Assembly (NCBI GenBank): GCA_963818225.1
Contig: CAWFRO010000013.1
Location: 186,001-250,000 of the forward strand
DNA: 64,000 bases
Source of the DNA: Palsa-504 sp963818225
Lineage (GTDB): Bacteria; Actinomycetota; Actinomycetes; Streptosporangiales; Streptosporangiaceae
Direction of reading: 5' to 3'
Positions 50,277-59,630 of this stretch are shown piece by piece. How positions within the stretch are numbered: position 1 is the stretch's first letter; the number at the start of each line of letters is the position of its first letter. The translations under genes and the position numbers were made by a program. The notes beneath the pieces were generated by a model. That model worked only from the letters and a program-made list of their open reading frames with translations. It searched no databases and had not been told where the DNA came from.

Positions 50277-51226
50277 ATGACACAGCGGCATAGCACGACC
50301 AGACGCGGAACGGTAGGGGGCGCGGAGCGGGCCGGGCAGGAGCACGCCGAACGGCCAGCGCCGCGGTGGGCCGCAGTCCTCCTGCGCGTGGCAGGTTCGG
50401 GTCTGCTGATCGCCACCGCAGCGATCCACCTGGACCTGTACGTGACCGGGTACCGGACGATCCCGACGATCGGGTGGCTGTTCCTGCTGCAGGTGATCGC
50501 GGCCTTCGGCCTCGGGCTGGCCGTGCTGGTCATCCCCAGCCGGCTCGTCGCCGCGAGCCGGCTGGCGGCCGCGGCGGGAGCCGGCTTCGCCCTCGCTACC
50601 CTCGGCGGCTACCTCCTGTCGGTCTGGACCGGGCTGTTCGGGTTCAAGGAGGTCCGCACGGAGCCGGCATCGCCGCCGGGCTGGTCGAGGTGGCCGCCTT
50701 CGTAGTCCTGGCCGCGCTCGCGCTTGCTCCCGCCCCGGCGGGCGGCGCGGCCGCGGCCCCGGCCCGATTCCCCACCCGGATCCCCCCGGCGGCCGCCAGG
50801 GTGGCCGGAGTGACCGCAGCGGGCCTGGCGGTTGCCGCGCTGGTGCTGTTCGGGCTGGTGGTCGCCGGGGCCAGCTCTCCGCCACCCGCAGCCGCGGGCA
50901 CGAGCCTGAAGACCACGACGATCGGCGGGACCACGGTGCTGACCAATGCCAACGGCTTCACCCTCTACTCGTTCGCCCCCGACACCCCGGCCAGCTCGAA
51001 ATGCTATGGCAGCTGCGCGGTGTACTGGCCCCCGGTGACCGGCACCACCGCAGCCGGGCCGGGCCTGCCAGGCAAAGTCACCACAATCACCCGTACCGAC
51101 GGCTCACACCAGCTCACCTACAACGGGCACCCGCTGTACACCTACATCGGCGACACCGCTCCCGGCCAGGCGCGGGGCAACAACCTCAACCTCAACGGCG
51201 GCCTCTGGCACGAAGTGCCTGCCTAG
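50277..51226 (+). pseudogene. Membrane protein fused to a secreted-repeat domain, one-base frameshift
   Basis: ATG 50277 has GGAGG ahead. The first part has membrane helices around WAAVLLRVAGSGLLIATAAI, WLFLLQVIAAFGLGLAVLVI and LAAAAGAGFALATLGGYLL. Near 50660 the frame is lost in acGGagcc. Adding one G joins FGFKEVRT to GAGIAAGLVEVAAFVV and gives 316 residues. Two more helices and a COG4315-type domain (VLTNANGFTLYSFAPDTP, CYGSCAVYWPPV, YNGHPLYTYIGDTAPGQ) follow. The domain is nearly the same as that of the preceding lipoprotein. The fault may be an assembly error. Confidence 0.78.
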
Positions 51227-51298
51227 CTGTCCCGCGGGGTGAGCTGAGCCGCCCGGCGGTACGGCGGGCCGAGCTCATGACAATCAAGGAGTATCGCT

Positions 51299-51790
51299 GT
51301 GGAAGGTCCCGTTTTCTCTTCCCGGGTGGCCATCGGCTTGCGGGTCAACGGCACTGGGCATGCCCTCCACTTTGACGCACGGACGAGCCTGCTCGACCTG
51401 CTGCGCGAACATCTTGGGCTCACGGGCACAAAGAAGGGCTGCAACCGGGGCGAGTGCGGTGCATGCACGGTCCTGCTGGACGGCGCACGTGTGAACGCCT
51501 GCATGGTGCTGGCCGCGAGCGCTGACGGGCGGGAGGTCACCACCGTGGAAGGGCTGGCCGTCGGCGGCCGGCTTCATCCGGTCCAGCAGGCCTTCATCGA
51601 TCAGGACGCCTTCCAGTGCGGCTTCTGCACCGCCGGCCAGATCATGTCCGCCGTGGGCTGCGTCCGTGAGGGCCATGCGACGTCCAGCGAGGAGATCAGG
51701 GAGTGGATGAGCGGCAACATCTGCCGCTGCTCGGCCTATCCGCAGATCGCTGCAGCGGTGGCGGCGGCCGCAGCGCTAGGGGAGATCTGA
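51299..51790 (+). CDS. Aldehyde oxidoreductase 2Fe-2S subunit (PaoA/YagT-like)
   Basis: GTG 51299 with AAGGAG upstream; 163 residues. The plant-type cluster motif is CNRGECGACTVLLDG with a later NAC, and the second cluster has QCGFCTAGQIM and GNICRCSAYP. The layout is that of the small subunit of three-subunit xanthine dehydrogenase-family enzymes. No twin-arginine signal precedes it, unlike the E. coli PaoA. Two bases separate it from the FAD subunit gene. Confidence 0.93.
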   Translation: MEGPVFSSRVAIGLRVNGTGHALHFDARTSLLDLLREHLGLTGTKKGCNRGECGACTVLLDGARVNACMVLAASADGREVTTVEGLAVGGRLHPVQQAFIDQDAFQCGFCTAGQIMSAVGCVREGHATSSEEIREWMSGNICRCSAYPQIAAAVAAAAALGEI

Positions 51791-51791
51791 G

Positions 51792-52778
51792 ATGCGCGGC
51801 TTTTCCTACGCCCGGGCCCGTTCGGTCGACGACGTGGTGGCGGGCGCCCGGGACGGCGACATGGCGCTCATAGCCGGCGGCACTGAACTGCTGAACTGGG
51901 CCCGCATCGGCATTGAGCGTCCCCGGCGGGTGCTGGACATCAGCGGTGTCCCGGGACTCGGCGGTATCGAGCCGCTGGGGGATGGGGGGCTGCGCATCGG
52001 AGCGCTGGCGAAGCTGAACCAGGTCGCGCTGGATACCAGGGTCCGGTCCCGCTACCCGGTTCTCTCCCAGGCCATCCTGGCGTCTGCGTCGGCTCAGCTG
52101 CGCAACCTGGCCACCATCGGGGGAAACCCGGTACAGCGCACCCGCTGTGCCTACTTCCGGTCCGAAGACCCCGCCACGCCGTGCAACAAGCGCCAGGCCG
52201 GGTCTGGCTGCGCTGCACGGCACGGGCTCAACGAGCGTCATGCCATCTTCGGCTGGACCGAGGACTGCGTGGCCACCAACCCATCCGATCCCGCCGTCGC
52301 GCTCGCGTGCCTGGACGCCATCATCGTCACCGAGCATGCCAGCGGGGGGCGCCGGCTGCCGGTACGGACGTTCCACACCCTGCCGGGCGATGATCCCGCC
52401 GCCCACACGGTGCTGCGGCCTGGGGAGCTGATCACGGCGATCGAGGTCGGGCCGCCCGCCCCCGCTTCGGCGTATCTAAAGGTGCGGGAGCGCGAGAGCT
52501 ATGAGTTCGCGCTCGTCTCGGCCGCAGCGGCCGTGGAGCTGGTCGGCGACCGGATCGCCCGAGCGCGCATCGCGCTCGGCGGGGTGGCGATGCGACCCTG
52601 GCGGCTGGATCAGGCCGAACATGACCTGATCGGGCTCCGCGCCGGGTCGCCGGAGGCGGCCGAAGCCGTCACCGCGGCGTTCGGTGCGGCGCGGCCGCTG
52701 GCATTGAACGCGTACAAGGTCCCGCTCGCACGCAACACCGCGATACGCGCCCTGGAACTGGCGGCGAGGACATCATGA
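51792..52778 (+). CDS. Aldehyde oxidoreductase FAD subunit (PaoB/YagS-like)
   Basis: 328 residues. FAD binding is in LIAGGTELLNWARI and NLATIGGNPVQRTRC. Four cysteines in RCAYFRS, CNKRQAGSGCAA and DC correspond to the extra 4Fe-4S cluster known in PaoB and its relatives. The C-terminal CO-dehydrogenase flavoprotein domain follows. It passes electrons from the 2Fe-2S subunit to FAD. The stop overlaps the next ATG (ATGA). Confidence 0.92.
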   Translation: MRGFSYARARSVDDVVAGARDGDMALIAGGTELLNWARIGIERPRRVLDISGVPGLGGIEPLGDGGLRIGALAKLNQVALDTRVRSRYPVLSQAILASASAQLRNLATIGGNPVQRTRCAYFRSEDPATPCNKRQAGSGCAARHGLNERHAIFGWTEDCVATNPSDPAVALACLDAIIVTEHASGGRRLPVRTFHTLPGDDPAAHTVLRPGELITAIEVGPPAPASAYLKVRERESYEFALVSAAAAVELVGDRIARARIALGGVAMRPWRLDQAEHDLIGLRAGSPEAAEAVTAAFGAARPLALNAYKVPLARNTAIRALELAARTS

Positions 52779-54973
52779 GCATCGGCGAGCCAGTGGCCCG
52801 GCTGGACGGCCCCGCCAAGGTGACGGGCGCCGCCCGGTACGCCGCGGACCAGTACGCCGACGGCCAGCTGTACGCCGTCTTGGTCGGTGCGAGGATCCCG
52901 GCGGGCACCGTCGAGCGGGTCGACTCTGGCCAGGCCGCCCGCGAGCCCGGTGTCGTCCACGTGCTGGCCGCCACCGACATGCCCGCCGTTCATCCCGGCT
53001 TCGCCGGTGTGAGCAGCCCGCCGCTGGCCACGCGCTTCCTGCCCATGCAGGGCGAGGAGATCCGCTACGCGGGGCAGCCGGTGGCGCTGGTCCTGGCCGA
53101 TTCGCTGGAGGCGGCCAAGGCCGGCGCCGAACTTGTCGAGGTGACCTACTGTCCGGCACCCTTCGTGGTCCCCGACACGGCTCCGGCGGCGCCGCCGTCT
53201 CCGGACAGCGGCTACGCCGGCATGGGCGAGGTGACGTTCCGCAAGGGCGATGCAGAGGCCGAGCTCGCCCGGTGCCTATTCCGGGCCGGCGGTGAGTACG
53301 TCCAGCCTTCCCGCCACAACAATCCGATGGAGCCCTCCGCGATCCTGGCGCTGTGGCAGGACGGCCGCCTGACGGTGTATGACTCCGTACAGCACGTCTA
53401 CGCGGTGCAGTCGATCCTGGCCGCCGCCTTCGGCATCGAGGCCGCGGACGTACGCGTCATCGCCCCGTACACCGGCGGCGGCTTCGGCGCCAAGGCGTAC
53501 GTCTGGCCGCACGAGATCCTCGCGGCAATGGCGGCCAAGGTGGCCGGCCGCCCGGTCAAACTGGTGCTGACCCGGGCCGACATGTATGCCGTCGTCGGCT
53601 ACCAGCCGCGCATGGTGCAGGACGTCCGGCTCGGCGCGGACGCGGACGGCCGGCTGACCGCCATCGTCCACGAGGCTGACAACATCACCGCGGTGACCGA
53701 CGACTACGTGGAGTTTGGCAGCTCTCCGGCCAAGTCGCTGTATGCCGCCCCGGCCATCAGCCTCGGCCAGCGTGTCCGCCGCGGTCACGTCAACTTGCCT
53801 ACCTTCATGCGCTCGCCGATCGACGGCCCCGGCACCTGGGCGCTGGGCTCGGCCATGGACGAACTCGCACATGTACTCGGAGTTGACCCGCTCGACCTGC
53901 GCCTGGCCAACTACGCCGACGTTGATCCGGCCGACGGCCGGCCGTGGTCCTCGAAGAAGCTCAGGGAAGCCTACGAGGAGGGCGCACGGCGGTTCGGGTG
54001 GCGGGAACGCCCGCAGGGCGGCCGCCGGGACGGGTACTGGCTGACCGGCTTCGGCATGGCGGACTGTACCCAGGGCCAGTTCCGGTTCCCGGCCCAGGCC
54101 CGGGTGCGGCTGCGCCCGGATGCCACCGCCTTGGTCGAGGCTGGTTACGTCGACATCGGCGCGGGCTCCTCGACGATCTTTCCGCAGATCGCCGCGAGCA
54201 TTCTCGGACTGGAGGCGACGGACGTAACCGGCGTGTCCGGAGACAGCAACCTGCCGTTCGCCGGCCCGACCTACGGATCCGGGACCACGATCGGCATGGG
54301 CGCTGCCGTCCAGGACGCCGCCCGGAAGGTCGTGGCGCGACTGGCCGCGCTGGCGGGCTGGCCAGCCCAAGACACCTACGCCGAGAAAAGCCAGCTGCAC
54401 CACGGCGGCCAGTCCCGGCCCATCGGCGACCTCATGCGAGAGGCCGGAGTGCCGGAACTGGCCTGCGACGGGGCATTCGCCCTGCCGGGGAACGCCCCGG
54501 CCGACGCCGGCGACGCGGCGACCTCGACCCGGACCTTCGGTGTCATGTTCGTAGAGGTGGGCGTGGACCCGCAGCTCGGGTTGCTGCGGCTGCGCCGGGC
54601 CACTGGGGTATACAGCGTTGGGAAGATCATCAACCCGCGCACCGCCCGCTCGCAGATGATCGGCGGCGTGGTCTGGGGCTGGGGGATGGCCACGATGGAG
54701 GCCAGCCGCTACGAGCCTCATCTCGGCCGGTGGCTCTCCCCGGACCTGGCCGGCGTTATGCTGCCCGTCAACGCGGACATCCCGGCAACCATCGACGTCG
54801 CCTTCGTTGACGAGTTCGACGCCTACGCCGGCCCGCTGGGCGCCAAGGGAATCGGAGAGCTGTCAGCCACCGGAGTCGCCGCAGCCGTCGCCAACGCCGT
54901 ATTCGACGCCACCGGCAAGCGCATCCGCGAGCTCCCCATCACCCCCGGCAAGCTACTGGACACCGCACTGTGA
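52775..54973 (+). CDS. Aldehyde oxidoreductase molybdenum subunit (PaoC/YagR-like)
   Basis: 732 residues. The N-terminal hammerhead domain (KVTGAARYAADQ) is followed by the Mo cofactor region with VIAPYTGGGFGAK, and FMRSPIDGPGTWALGSAMDELA. The active-site Glu is in AKGIGELS near the end. Homologs oxidise aromatic and other aldehydes to acids. The chaperone PaoD/XdhC that inserts sulfurated cofactor is not in this window. It ends just before the convergent kinase gene. Confidence 0.93.
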   Translation: MSIGEPVARLDGPAKVTGAARYAADQYADGQLYAVLVGARIPAGTVERVDSGQAAREPGVVHVLAATDMPAVHPGFAGVSSPPLATRFLPMQGEEIRYAGQPVALVLADSLEAAKAGAELVEVTYCPAPFVVPDTAPAAPPSPDSGYAGMGEVTFRKGDAEAELARCLFRAGGEYVQPSRHNNPMEPSAILALWQDGRLTVYDSVQHVYAVQSILAAAFGIEAADVRVIAPYTGGGFGAKAYVWPHEILAAMAAKVAGRPVKLVLTRADMYAVVGYQPRMVQDVRLGADADGRLTAIVHEADNITAVTDDYVEFGSSPAKSLYAAPAISLGQRVRRGHVNLPTFMRSPIDGPGTWALGSAMDELAHVLGVDPLDLRLANYADVDPADGRPWSSKKLREAYEEGARRFGWRERPQGGRRDGYWLTGFGMADCTQGQFRFPAQARVRLRPDATALVEAGYVDIGAGSSTIFPQIAASILGLEATDVTGVSGDSNLPFAGPTYGSGTTIGMGAAVQDAARKVVARLAALAGWPAQDTYAEKSQLHHGGQSRPIGDLMREAGVPELACDGAFALPGNAPADAGDAATSTRTFGVMFVEVGVDPQLGLLRLRRATGVYSVGKIINPRTARSQMIGGVVWGWGMATMEASRYEPHLGRWLSPDLAGVMLPVNADIPATIDVAFVDEFDAYAGPLGAKGIGELSATGVAAAVANAVFDATGKRIRELPITPGKLLDTAL

Positions 54974-55005
54974 CGGCGCATCCGAGCAGCCGACGCGGAT
55001 CTTGG

Positions 55006-56916
55006 CTAGCTAAGCGGGCTCGGCGCGCCGTACCCAATCCTCACCACGGCTTGGCCAGTAGGCAGGGCGATCTGTTTCCCGGATGCGGGGAGGTACTGGG
55101 CCCGGTTCGCCGCAATGAGCGACTGGATCCAGTCCAGGTATGCGGCGCGGGTCAGGTGCGCCGTGCTGACCACAGTGGCCAAGTCCACTGACCGCAGCAG
55201 GCTGGCGGGCCCGCCACCAGGGGACTGGTCGACGAAGTCCACGATGCTCACCGGGTAGCGTTCGGCCATGATGGCAAGGAGTTGCGGCAGCCGCGGATCA
55301 ACATCGCCGCGGAGAAGCTGGGCCCGGGCGGAGGCCGAGGCCGCGATCTGGCTGTTCGCCAGCAGCTGGGCGCCGGCTTCCTCCCTGACGCTCAACGCCG
55401 TCTTTTCATCGGCGCTGTACTGGGCGGCACCGCCGGAATAGACCAGCCGGATATCGATGCGAGCGTTGTTCGACCCAAAGCTCGCGATGACAGCCGGAGC
55501 GTAGACGGTGGCCAGCCGGATGCCGAACTCGGCCCGGACAGCGGCAGTGGCGACGACCAGAGCAGAGCCGAGTGGAACATTCGACGTGGGGCCGAGCGTC
55601 AGCAGCTTCGCGGACGGGAAGCCGCCGCTGACCAGATCCGCGCATATCTGCGGATCGCATGACACGACTGTGGCCCGGCTGACCTGCTGCAGGACCCAGG
55701 TGATGGCCTCCGCCTGAGCGGTGAGTCCCTGGGCATTGCGGCCCGCTGGCTGCTCGGACCCGGGGCCGCGCCAGGGAAGATTGAAGGCGAGTGCGCCGAT
55801 TCCGGCCACCAGCACAATCACGGCCAGAATCACATAGGCCGGTCGGCGCGACCAGATGCGGCGACTCCCGTGCCGCGCTGACCCGGGCCCGGACGCCCCC
55901 CGCGAGCTGATCAGATCATCGCCGTTGCTCTCCGGTGAACCGGACGGTGCCCGCGGTGAGCCGGATGTTGTCTCCTGATCTGCAGCCAGGGCGGAGACCT
56001 TCGGCGGCTCATCTGCAGCCGGGGCCGAGACCCTCGCCGGCTCATCTGCAGGCGGGGCCGAGACCTTCGGCGGCATTGGTCCCGAGAGCTGCGCACCGGA
56101 GGCCACCAGCTCACCGAGCACATCGCGGGCCGATGGCCAGGCTGGGTCCTTGTTGAGGCAGCGGCGGACCAGCGAGCCCAGTGGCTCGGGAAGCCGGCCC
56201 ACACTCGGCTCGGAATGAAGAATGGCATACGCCATGGCGGTCAGCGACTCGCCCTTGAAGGGCAGCTCACCGGTACCCGCGAACACCATCGCCACAGCCC
56301 ACGACCACATGTCGGCCGCGGCCGTCACCCGGCTGCCAGCCAGCTGCTCAGGAGGCATGAACGCCGGAGTTCCCACGGTGACCTCGCCAGAAAGAACCGT
56401 GGTCATTCCGGGAACGGCCGCCAGCCCGAAGTCGATCACCACCGGCCCGTCGGGGCCGAGCAGGACATTGGCAGGCTTGAAGTCGCGATGCACCATCCCG
56501 GCGGCGTGCACCGCGCCCAGCGCGGTCAGCGTGGCCACGGCGATGCGCTCGAGGGCGGCGCCGCCGCGCGGCCCGAGCTGCTCGACGATCTCGACCAGGG
56601 ATGGCCCGCTGACGTATTCACTGACAATGAACGGCCGCCGTTCGAAGATCCCCGCGTCCAGGACCTGCGCGGTACAGAACCGGGCGACCCGCTGCGCGGC
56701 GGCGACCTCCTTCAGGAAACGGCTCCGGACCTGTGGGTCCGTGGTCGGCGGCAGAAGCTTGAGGGCCGCTGAGCTGCCGGTCGGGCCCTCAGCCAGGAAC
56801 ACCACACCTTGGCCGCCTTCGCCGAGGCGGCCCAGCAGCCGGTAGGCACCCACCTCGCGCGGATCCGTCTCGCGCAGGGCGAGCATCTCGGGCATGGTGG
56901 GCCAAGCAGATGTCAC
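55006..56916 (-). CDS. Membrane Ser/Thr protein kinase with extracellular domain
   Basis: 636 residues from GTG 56916. The kinase domain has a glycine loop (GRLGEGGQGVV), Lys53, HRDFKPAN (Asp145) and DFGLA (about 162). The APE motif is PPE. A proline-rich linker contains three 11-residue repeats. One membrane helix (YVILAVIVLVAGIGALAF) leads to an external domain of about 240 residues with two cysteines (SCDPQICADL). That domain contains ALVVATAAVRAEFG and is not a PASTA domain. The kinase would signal an outside condition through phosphorylation. Confidence 0.9.
   Translation of the reverse strand: MTSAWPTMPEMLALRETDPREVGAYRLLGRLGEGGQGVVFLAEGPTGSSAALKLLPPTTDPQVRSRFLKEVAAAQRVARFCTAQVLDAGIFERRPFIVSEYVSGPSLVEIVEQLGPRGGAALERIAVATLTALGAVHAAGMVHRDFKPANVLLGPDGPVVIDFGLAAVPGMTTVLSGEVTVGTPAFMPPEQLAGSRVTAAADMWSWAVAMVFAGTGELPFKGESLTAMAYAILHSEPSVGRLPEPLGSLVRRCLNKDPAWPSARDVLGELVASGAQLSGPMPPKVSAPPADEPARVSAPAADEPPKVSALAADQETTSGSPRAPSGSPESNGDDLISSRGASGPGSARHGSRRIWSRRPAYVILAVIVLVAGIGALAFNLPWRGPGSEQPAGRNAQGLTAQAEAITWVLQQVSRATVVSCDPQICADLVSGGFPSAKLLTLGPTSNVPLGSALVVATAAVRAEFGIRLATVYAPAVIASFGSNNARIDIRLVYSGGAAQYSADEKTALSVREEAGAQLLANSQIAASASARAQLLRGDVDPRLPQLLAIMAERYPVSIVDFVDQSPGGGPASLLRSVDLATVVSTAHLTRAAYLDWIQSLIAANRAQYLPASGKQIALPTGQAVVRIGYGAPSPLS
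55978..56076 (-). repeat. Three 33-bp tandem repeats in the kinase linker
   Basis: The DNA encodes PPKVSAPPADE, PARVSAPAADE and PPKVSALAADQ in frame. The copies are nearly identical, which suggests recent slipped-strand expansion. Repeat number may vary between strains. Confidence 0.75.
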
Positions 56917-57106
56917 CCAGCTATTTTGGCCCCTGCGAGCTCAGCGCACGCCACTATTCCGTTTTGCCAGCCACCTGGAGCAGCCGTTGCGGGACCACCG
57001 ACGCAACATCATGCTCTCGGCCGAGAAACCTAGAAAAATCTCCCTTGAGGAACGCACTGTGGGCTCACCCACGACCACGGCGTCAAACTCGCGGTGGGCA
57101 ACCGGA

Positions 57107-57829
57107 TCAGGTCACCTTAAGGCGCTCGACGCACACCTGTCGGCTGCCGTCCGGGGCCAGCCGCAGGGTTGTGAGGGCGCAGGTCCCGACGCGGCTCGGC
57201 GAGCCCGAGTAGGCGGCGGCGACGGACCCGGAGCTGGCGTCGAACGGCATGTCCCAGTGGCCGAGCGCCACGTAGTCGCGGCCGCTCCCGGCGATCTCCG
57301 CAGGCGAGATCGGGTAAGCGTGCCGAAGGTCAGCGGGCCCGCGGGTCAGGTGGCCGTGCGCCATGGCGACCTGCCAGGTGGCCCGGCCGCGGGGCGGGAC
57401 GTCCTGCATGGGCCGGAAGTCCTCGTAGCCGCAATGCGGCCGGCCCCAGATGTCCAGGTCGAGCTCGGCCAGATGCCAGGTCTCGCCGCCGGGTGTGCTG
57501 AGCACGTGCACGTTCGCGCCGAGGTCGGCCCGGGTGTAGGCCGACCCCGGCATGAACGGGTCATGATTGCCGGGCAGTATCACCACTGGGGCGCGCACCT
57601 GGCCCAGCGCGACCCCGATGGCCGCTAGCGTCGCGTCGCTGACGCGCCCGTGGTCGAAGAAGTCGCCGGCGATGAGCAGCGCCCCGGCCGCCCGGCTGGT
57701 GGCCAGGTCGGCCAGGACGCTGACGTGGTAAGCGTCGTCCGGCTCTTCCAGGTGCAGGTCGGAGACATGCAGGAGACGCAGCGCCGGGCCTGCGGCCGCC
57801 CCCGGCGGGGGCAGGACCGGGTCGGTCAC
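57107..57829 (-). CDS. Metallophosphoesterase (calcineurin-like)
   Basis: 240 residues. The two-metal motifs are LHVSDLHLE, LIAGDFFDHG, LPGNHDP, and MAHGHLT; the last metal ligands come from ALGHWDMP. The start GTG overlaps the preceding stop (GTGA). The domain is like the SbcD/CpdA phosphatases. It ends the operon with the crotonase gene and a second metallophosphatase. Confidence 0.9.
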   Translation of the reverse strand: MTDPVLPPPGAAAGPALRLLHVSDLHLEEPDDAYHVSVLADLATSRAAGALLIAGDFFDHGRVSDATLAAIGVALGQVRAPVVILPGNHDPFMPGSAYTRADLGANVHVLSTPGGETWHLAELDLDIWGRPHCGYEDFRPMQDVPPRGRATWQVAMAHGHLTRGPADLRHAYPISPAEIAGSGRDYVALGHWDMPFDASSGSVAAAYSGSPSRVGTCALTTLRLAPDGSRQVCVERLKVT

Positions 57830-58739
57830 GACGACCGGTTGGCCGCGTCATGCTCCGCCGCTGGGCCGGTGGCATAAGGTGCGTCCCGCCAGGTCAGCGC
57901 GGACCGCAGGCCTTCCTCGCGGGATCGGCGCCCGAACTCGTAGGCAGCCGGGCTGAGGTGGGCGATGGCATCGAAATCCCCGCTCTCGTAGGCGGCGGTC
58001 CGCACGCCCTGCAGCTCCATCCAGCGGTTGGTCGCGTGCTTGTGGACGGTCAGGCCGTCGAGCGGCTGCATGGCGATGCGCTGGCATAGCGCCATGACCC
58101 GCTCGTCGAGCTCGGCGGCGGGCACGACGTGCTGGATGATCCCGAGCTCCTTCGCCGTCTGCGCGTCGACCAGGTCACCGGTGAAGAGCAGCTCCTTAGT
58201 CGCGGCGGCGCCGATCTTCATCGGCAGCATGCCCATGATGGGCGGAATGCCCATCCCGCGGCCCGCCGGGTGGCCGAACCGGGTTCCCTCAGCCGCGAAG
58301 ACGATGTCGCAGGTGCCGATGAGGTCCAGGCCACCGGAGAGGCAGTAGTTATGCGTCTGCGCGATGATCGGCTTGCGGTAGTTCCAGATCCACATCCAGC
58401 TGTCCACCATCTCCCGCATCCGCTCGCGATCCACGGAGATGGAGGACTCGCCGTAGTCGGCCAGGGCGTCGCCGTGGGTGGCCCCGTTCCCGGCGTCGGC
58501 CGCGGCGTAGTCATGGCCCGGGCTTGGCCGGCTGGGGGTGAGGTCATAGCCGGGGCAGAAGGCCCGGCCGGCTCCTTGAGCCGGATGACCCGGACCTGGT
58601 CACCGGGGTTCAGCGCGACCAGCGCGTCGTGCAGGTCGGCCCGCAGGCCCTCCGACAGCGCGTTCAGCTTCTCCGGGCGGTTCAGGGTGATCGTGGCCAC
58701 CGGCCCGTCGGTGTCTACGAGAATGTTCTCGAATTCCAT
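57826..58739 (-). pseudogene. Enoyl-CoA hydratase/isomerase-family protein, one-base frameshift
   Basis: AAAGGAG precedes ATG 58739. The N-terminus reads ATITLNRPEKLNALS and VRVIRLKEP. The expected KGAGRAFCPGYDL continues in another frame. Restoring one G in the AAGGAG at about 58574 opens 304 residues. The rest, starting DRERMREMVDSWMWIW, has NYCLSGGLDLIGTCDIVFAAE as the oxyanion region. The first catalytic Glu of classic crotonases is not visible (FGHPAGRGMG), but the second is (ATKELLFTGD). It may thus be an isomerase or another crotonase type. Confidence 0.82.
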
Positions 58740-59515
58740 GGCGCGCTCCTTTGCTCGCTGGGGGCATTACACGGCACGCGGCGGCGGCCGTCGCTCACGG
58801 CCGCCGGCCCGGCGGGGAGCGCCGCGACCTCGACCGTCTCGTAGCCGGACTCGGTCAGCTGGCATATCGACACCCGGGCGGCCGAACCGTCCAGGTCGAG
58901 GAAGCCGATGGTGCCGAGCTGTGTCTCGAGGTTGTGCGGATAGGTGGGCGATCCGGGATTGACGCACAGGGTCGGGCCGATCACGTCGATGCGCTGGACG
59001 TGCGTGTCGCCGTAGACGACCACGTCGAGGGCCTCCGGCGTGCCCGGTTCGGCGCCGAACCGCCGCCGGCTGACGTTGTCGACGGTCAGGTGGGGCGGCA
59101 CCTCGGGGATGGTCAGGTCGTGGATGATCCCGACCCGCAGGTCCGGCAGGGCCGCAGCCGGGGAGCCCGCCCCGTGCAGCTGCACGATCCAGGTGTCGTG
59201 CACGCGTGCGTCGGCCCGGGCGCGCGGCCGGCCGCCGAAGCCCTCGTCGCCGTTGCCGCGCGCGGCGAACACGGGCGCTACCTGCTCCAGCTGGTCCAGC
59301 AGCCAGAGCTCGTGGATGTCGCCGGCGTGCAGGATCGCGTCACAGCCCGCGAACGCGTCGAACACCTGAGGCCATAGCCGGACCCGGGCCTCCGGGATGT
59401 GCGTGTCAGCGACCAGGCCCAGCCGCACACGGGCGGACGCAGTCACCGCGACGGTCGCATACCCGACATCCCGCGGAATCGACGGACTGGCCACTACCCA
59501 TCCATACACGATCAC
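58715..59515 (-). CDS. Metallophosphoesterase (YfcE/MJ0936-like)
   Basis: 266 residues from GTG 59515 (a later GTG 59446 is also possible). Motifs are GLVADTHIPE, ILHAGDIHE, and ARGNGDE. VVVYGDTHVQRI is in the place of the usual GHTHxP, so one metal-binding His is replaced by Asp. VNPGSPTYPHN is the conserved C-terminal loop. The gene overlaps the crotonase gene by 25 bp. The three genes read as one operon with the second metallophosphatase at its end. Confidence 0.87.
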   Translation of the reverse strand: MIVYGWVVASPSIPRDVGYATVAVTASARVRLGLVADTHIPEARVRLWPQVFDAFAGCDAILHAGDIHELWLLDQLEQVAPVFAARGNGDEGFGGRPRARADARVHDTWIVQLHGAGSPAAALPDLRVGIIHDLTIPEVPPHLTVDNVSRRRFGAEPGTPEALDVVVYGDTHVQRIDVIGPTLCVNPGSPTYPHNLETQLGTIGFLDLDGSAARVSICQLTESGYETVEVAALPAGPAAVSDGRRRVPCNAPSEQRSAPWNSRTFS

Positions 59516-59630
59516 GGCCGCCGGCGGTAGGCGTCAGTGGGCGCGCGTCAGGCCTCGGCCTGCGGCCGGTATCACCGCTCCCACGCCGAAGCCGCTTCAA
59601 GGGATGGGCGGCAACCACAGGTCACAGGCA

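Noticed and set aside
53276..54721. A long minus-strand frame opposite the molybdenum subunit gene
   Set aside because: Antisense shadow without domain content.
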